Origin: Bacteroidia bacterium
Lineage (GTDB): Bacteria; Bacteroidota; Bacteroidia; Cytophagales; Cyclobacteriaceae
Assembly (NCBI GenBank): GCA_012031955.1
Contig: JAAURZ010000151.1
Coordinates: 1-6,234, forward strand
DNA length: 6,234 nucleotides
Direction of reading: 5' to 3'
Positions 5,205 through 6,234 of the stretch are shown one piece after another. A model generated the notes under the pieces. It was not told the origin of the DNA and did not search any database. It saw only the letters and a program-made list of their open reading frames with translations. Positions within the stretch are counted from its first letter, which is position 1. Every line of letters starts with the position of its first letter. A program made the translations under genes and the position numbers.

Positions 5205-6234
5205 ATGGAGACAGGGTTGAGAATTCTAATGCTTGAAGACCTGGAAGATGACGCCGGGCTGATTGAGAGAGAGCTCAAAAGAGCCAAGATGTTTTTTACA
5301 TTTCAGCGCGTCGACACGCGCGACGAATTCATCGAGGCACTCGACACGTTTCATCCTGATGTGATCCTGTCCGATCACGCAATGCCTCAGTTCAACAGCA
5401 TCGAGGCACTGAAGCTTTGTCATGCAAAGGAGTGATCGTCCCCTTCGTGCTGGTAACCGGTACCGTGTCAGAAGAGTTTGCCGTCAACTGTCTTAAGCAG
5501 GGTGTTGATGACTACATACTGAAATCCAACCTTTCGCGACTGCCAAGCGCCATCACCAGCGCGATGCGGCATCACGCGGCGTTGCGTCAAAAAGAGAAGC
5601 TGAGATTTCGCTAAAAGAGCAGAATGACGAACTCGTTAAGATCAATAAGGAGTTAGACAGCTTTGTATACAGCGTATCGCACAATTTGCGCGGGCCGCTT
5701 GCCTCTGTACTGGGCCTGATCAACCTCACCAGTTGCGCAACAACGAGTTCGACGCGCCCACCTACTTTCGGTCCTCCATCGAACGGACGCATCAAGAACC
5801 TCGACTACACAATCAAACAGATACTTGATCACTCAAAAAATTCGAGAGTACCAGTTTACCCCGATGTTGTATTCCTGCGCTCGCTGATCGATGACATTTT
5901 ATGGCAATTGGAGTACTTAAAGAATTTCAAAAAAACAGAAACGAGGATTGAAATACCAGCGTCGATGCGCATTATCTCCGACAAGTATCGACTTACAGTT
6001 ATTCTTCAAAACCTGATGGCCAACGCATTCAAGTACCACGACGTTTCGAAGGAACAGCATCGGATCGTCGTGCAGGTAAAGCAAGACAATGAAAGTATTG
6101 CGATTACGGTCGAAGACAACGGCATAGGGATGAACGACGAAGTGAAACAACGCGCATGCGATATGTTTTTCAGAGGCACCAATGAAAGCGATGGAGCCGG
6201 ACTCGGTCTTTATATAGCGAGGGAGTCCGCTGCG
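5205..6234 (+). CDS. Receiver-first hybrid histidine kinase (REC-HisKA-HATPase), frame-broken and 3'-truncated
   Basis: A cytoplasmic signalling protein: an N-terminal receiver (about 1-120) joined by a coiled linker to a kinase core. It has no membrane helices. Receiver residues are E11/D12, phosphoacceptor Asp57 in VILSDHAMP, Thr85 in VLVTGT, and Lys107 in YILKSN. The linker (KEQNDELVKINKELDSF) leads to the H-box SVSHNLRGPL (His160). The ATP-binding domain has N-box NLMANAFKY (270-278), VEDNGIGM, MFFRGT, and GAGLGLYIARE at the window edge, so only the last few dozen residues at most are missing. As given, the frame stops at 5433-5435. Three single-base losses (about 5428, 5598 and 5732) and one compensating shift (about 5790) must be allowed to read all 344 residues. 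I treat it as one gene because linker and domain order are unbroken. The start is the ATG at 5205; a TTG 12 bp upstream is less likely. Partners are unknown; the LytS/LytTR pair is the neighbour. Confidence 0.9.

Noticed and set aside
1..6234. Insertion sequences, tRNA, rRNA, CRISPR arrays or phage genes
   Set aside because: I looked on both strands for transposase motifs, regularly spaced repeats and RNA gene features and saw none.

Overview
The window looks like chromosomal DNA of a Bacteroidota bacterium, probably of the Cytophagales type. Pointers are roughly 50% G+C, a lipoprotein whose mature N-terminus (C-K-D-D-D-E) resembles the Bacteroidota surface-export signal, a LytS-type kinase translationally coupled to a LytTR regulator, a receiver-first sensor kinase of a kind common in that phylum, and A-rich rather than clear Shine-Dalgarno leaders. 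The lineage call is inference; there is no rRNA or marker gene here.

Layout. (1) Positions 3-524, plus strand: the C-terminal two thirds of eutC, the small subunit of B12-dependent ethanolamine ammonia-lyase, cut by the left edge. (2) Positions 552-2951, minus strand: three genes converging on eutC. In transcription order they are a membrane fatty acid hydroxylase/sterol desaturase-family di-iron enzyme (frameshifted), an unrecognised Ser/Thr-rich surface-type lipoprotein, and an unrecognised exported protein that looks like an outer-membrane beta-barrel. A perfect 10-bp hairpin lies between the last two. (3) A 137-bp divergent gap. (4) Positions 3089-4781, plus strand: a four-helix LytS-type histidine kinase and its LytTR response regulator, overlapping by 4 bp (ATGA); the regulator is frameshifted inside its DNA-binding domain. 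(5) A 423-bp gap rich in hairpins, ending in a terminator-like stem with a T-run about 25 bp before the next gene. (6) Positions 5205-6234, plus strand: a receiver-HisKA-HATPase hybrid kinase with several frame breaks, running off the right edge.

How they work together. The LytS/LytTR pair is a complete two-component system, and the hybrid kinase next to it may belong to the same signalling neighbourhood. The lipoprotein and beta-barrel protein may act together at the cell surface. No sequence evidence ties ethanolamine use to the rest.

The most striking signal is the break pattern. Reading across both strands by hand gives five places between about 2505 and 5732 where exactly one base seems to be missing, plus one compensating shift at about 5790. 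Protein motifs continue intact on both sides each time. The simplest explanation is base-calling or assembly error in this stretch rather than gene decay, so the three broken genes are annotated as full-length, with the breaks marked. I found no convincing new defence, mobile or CRISPR system.
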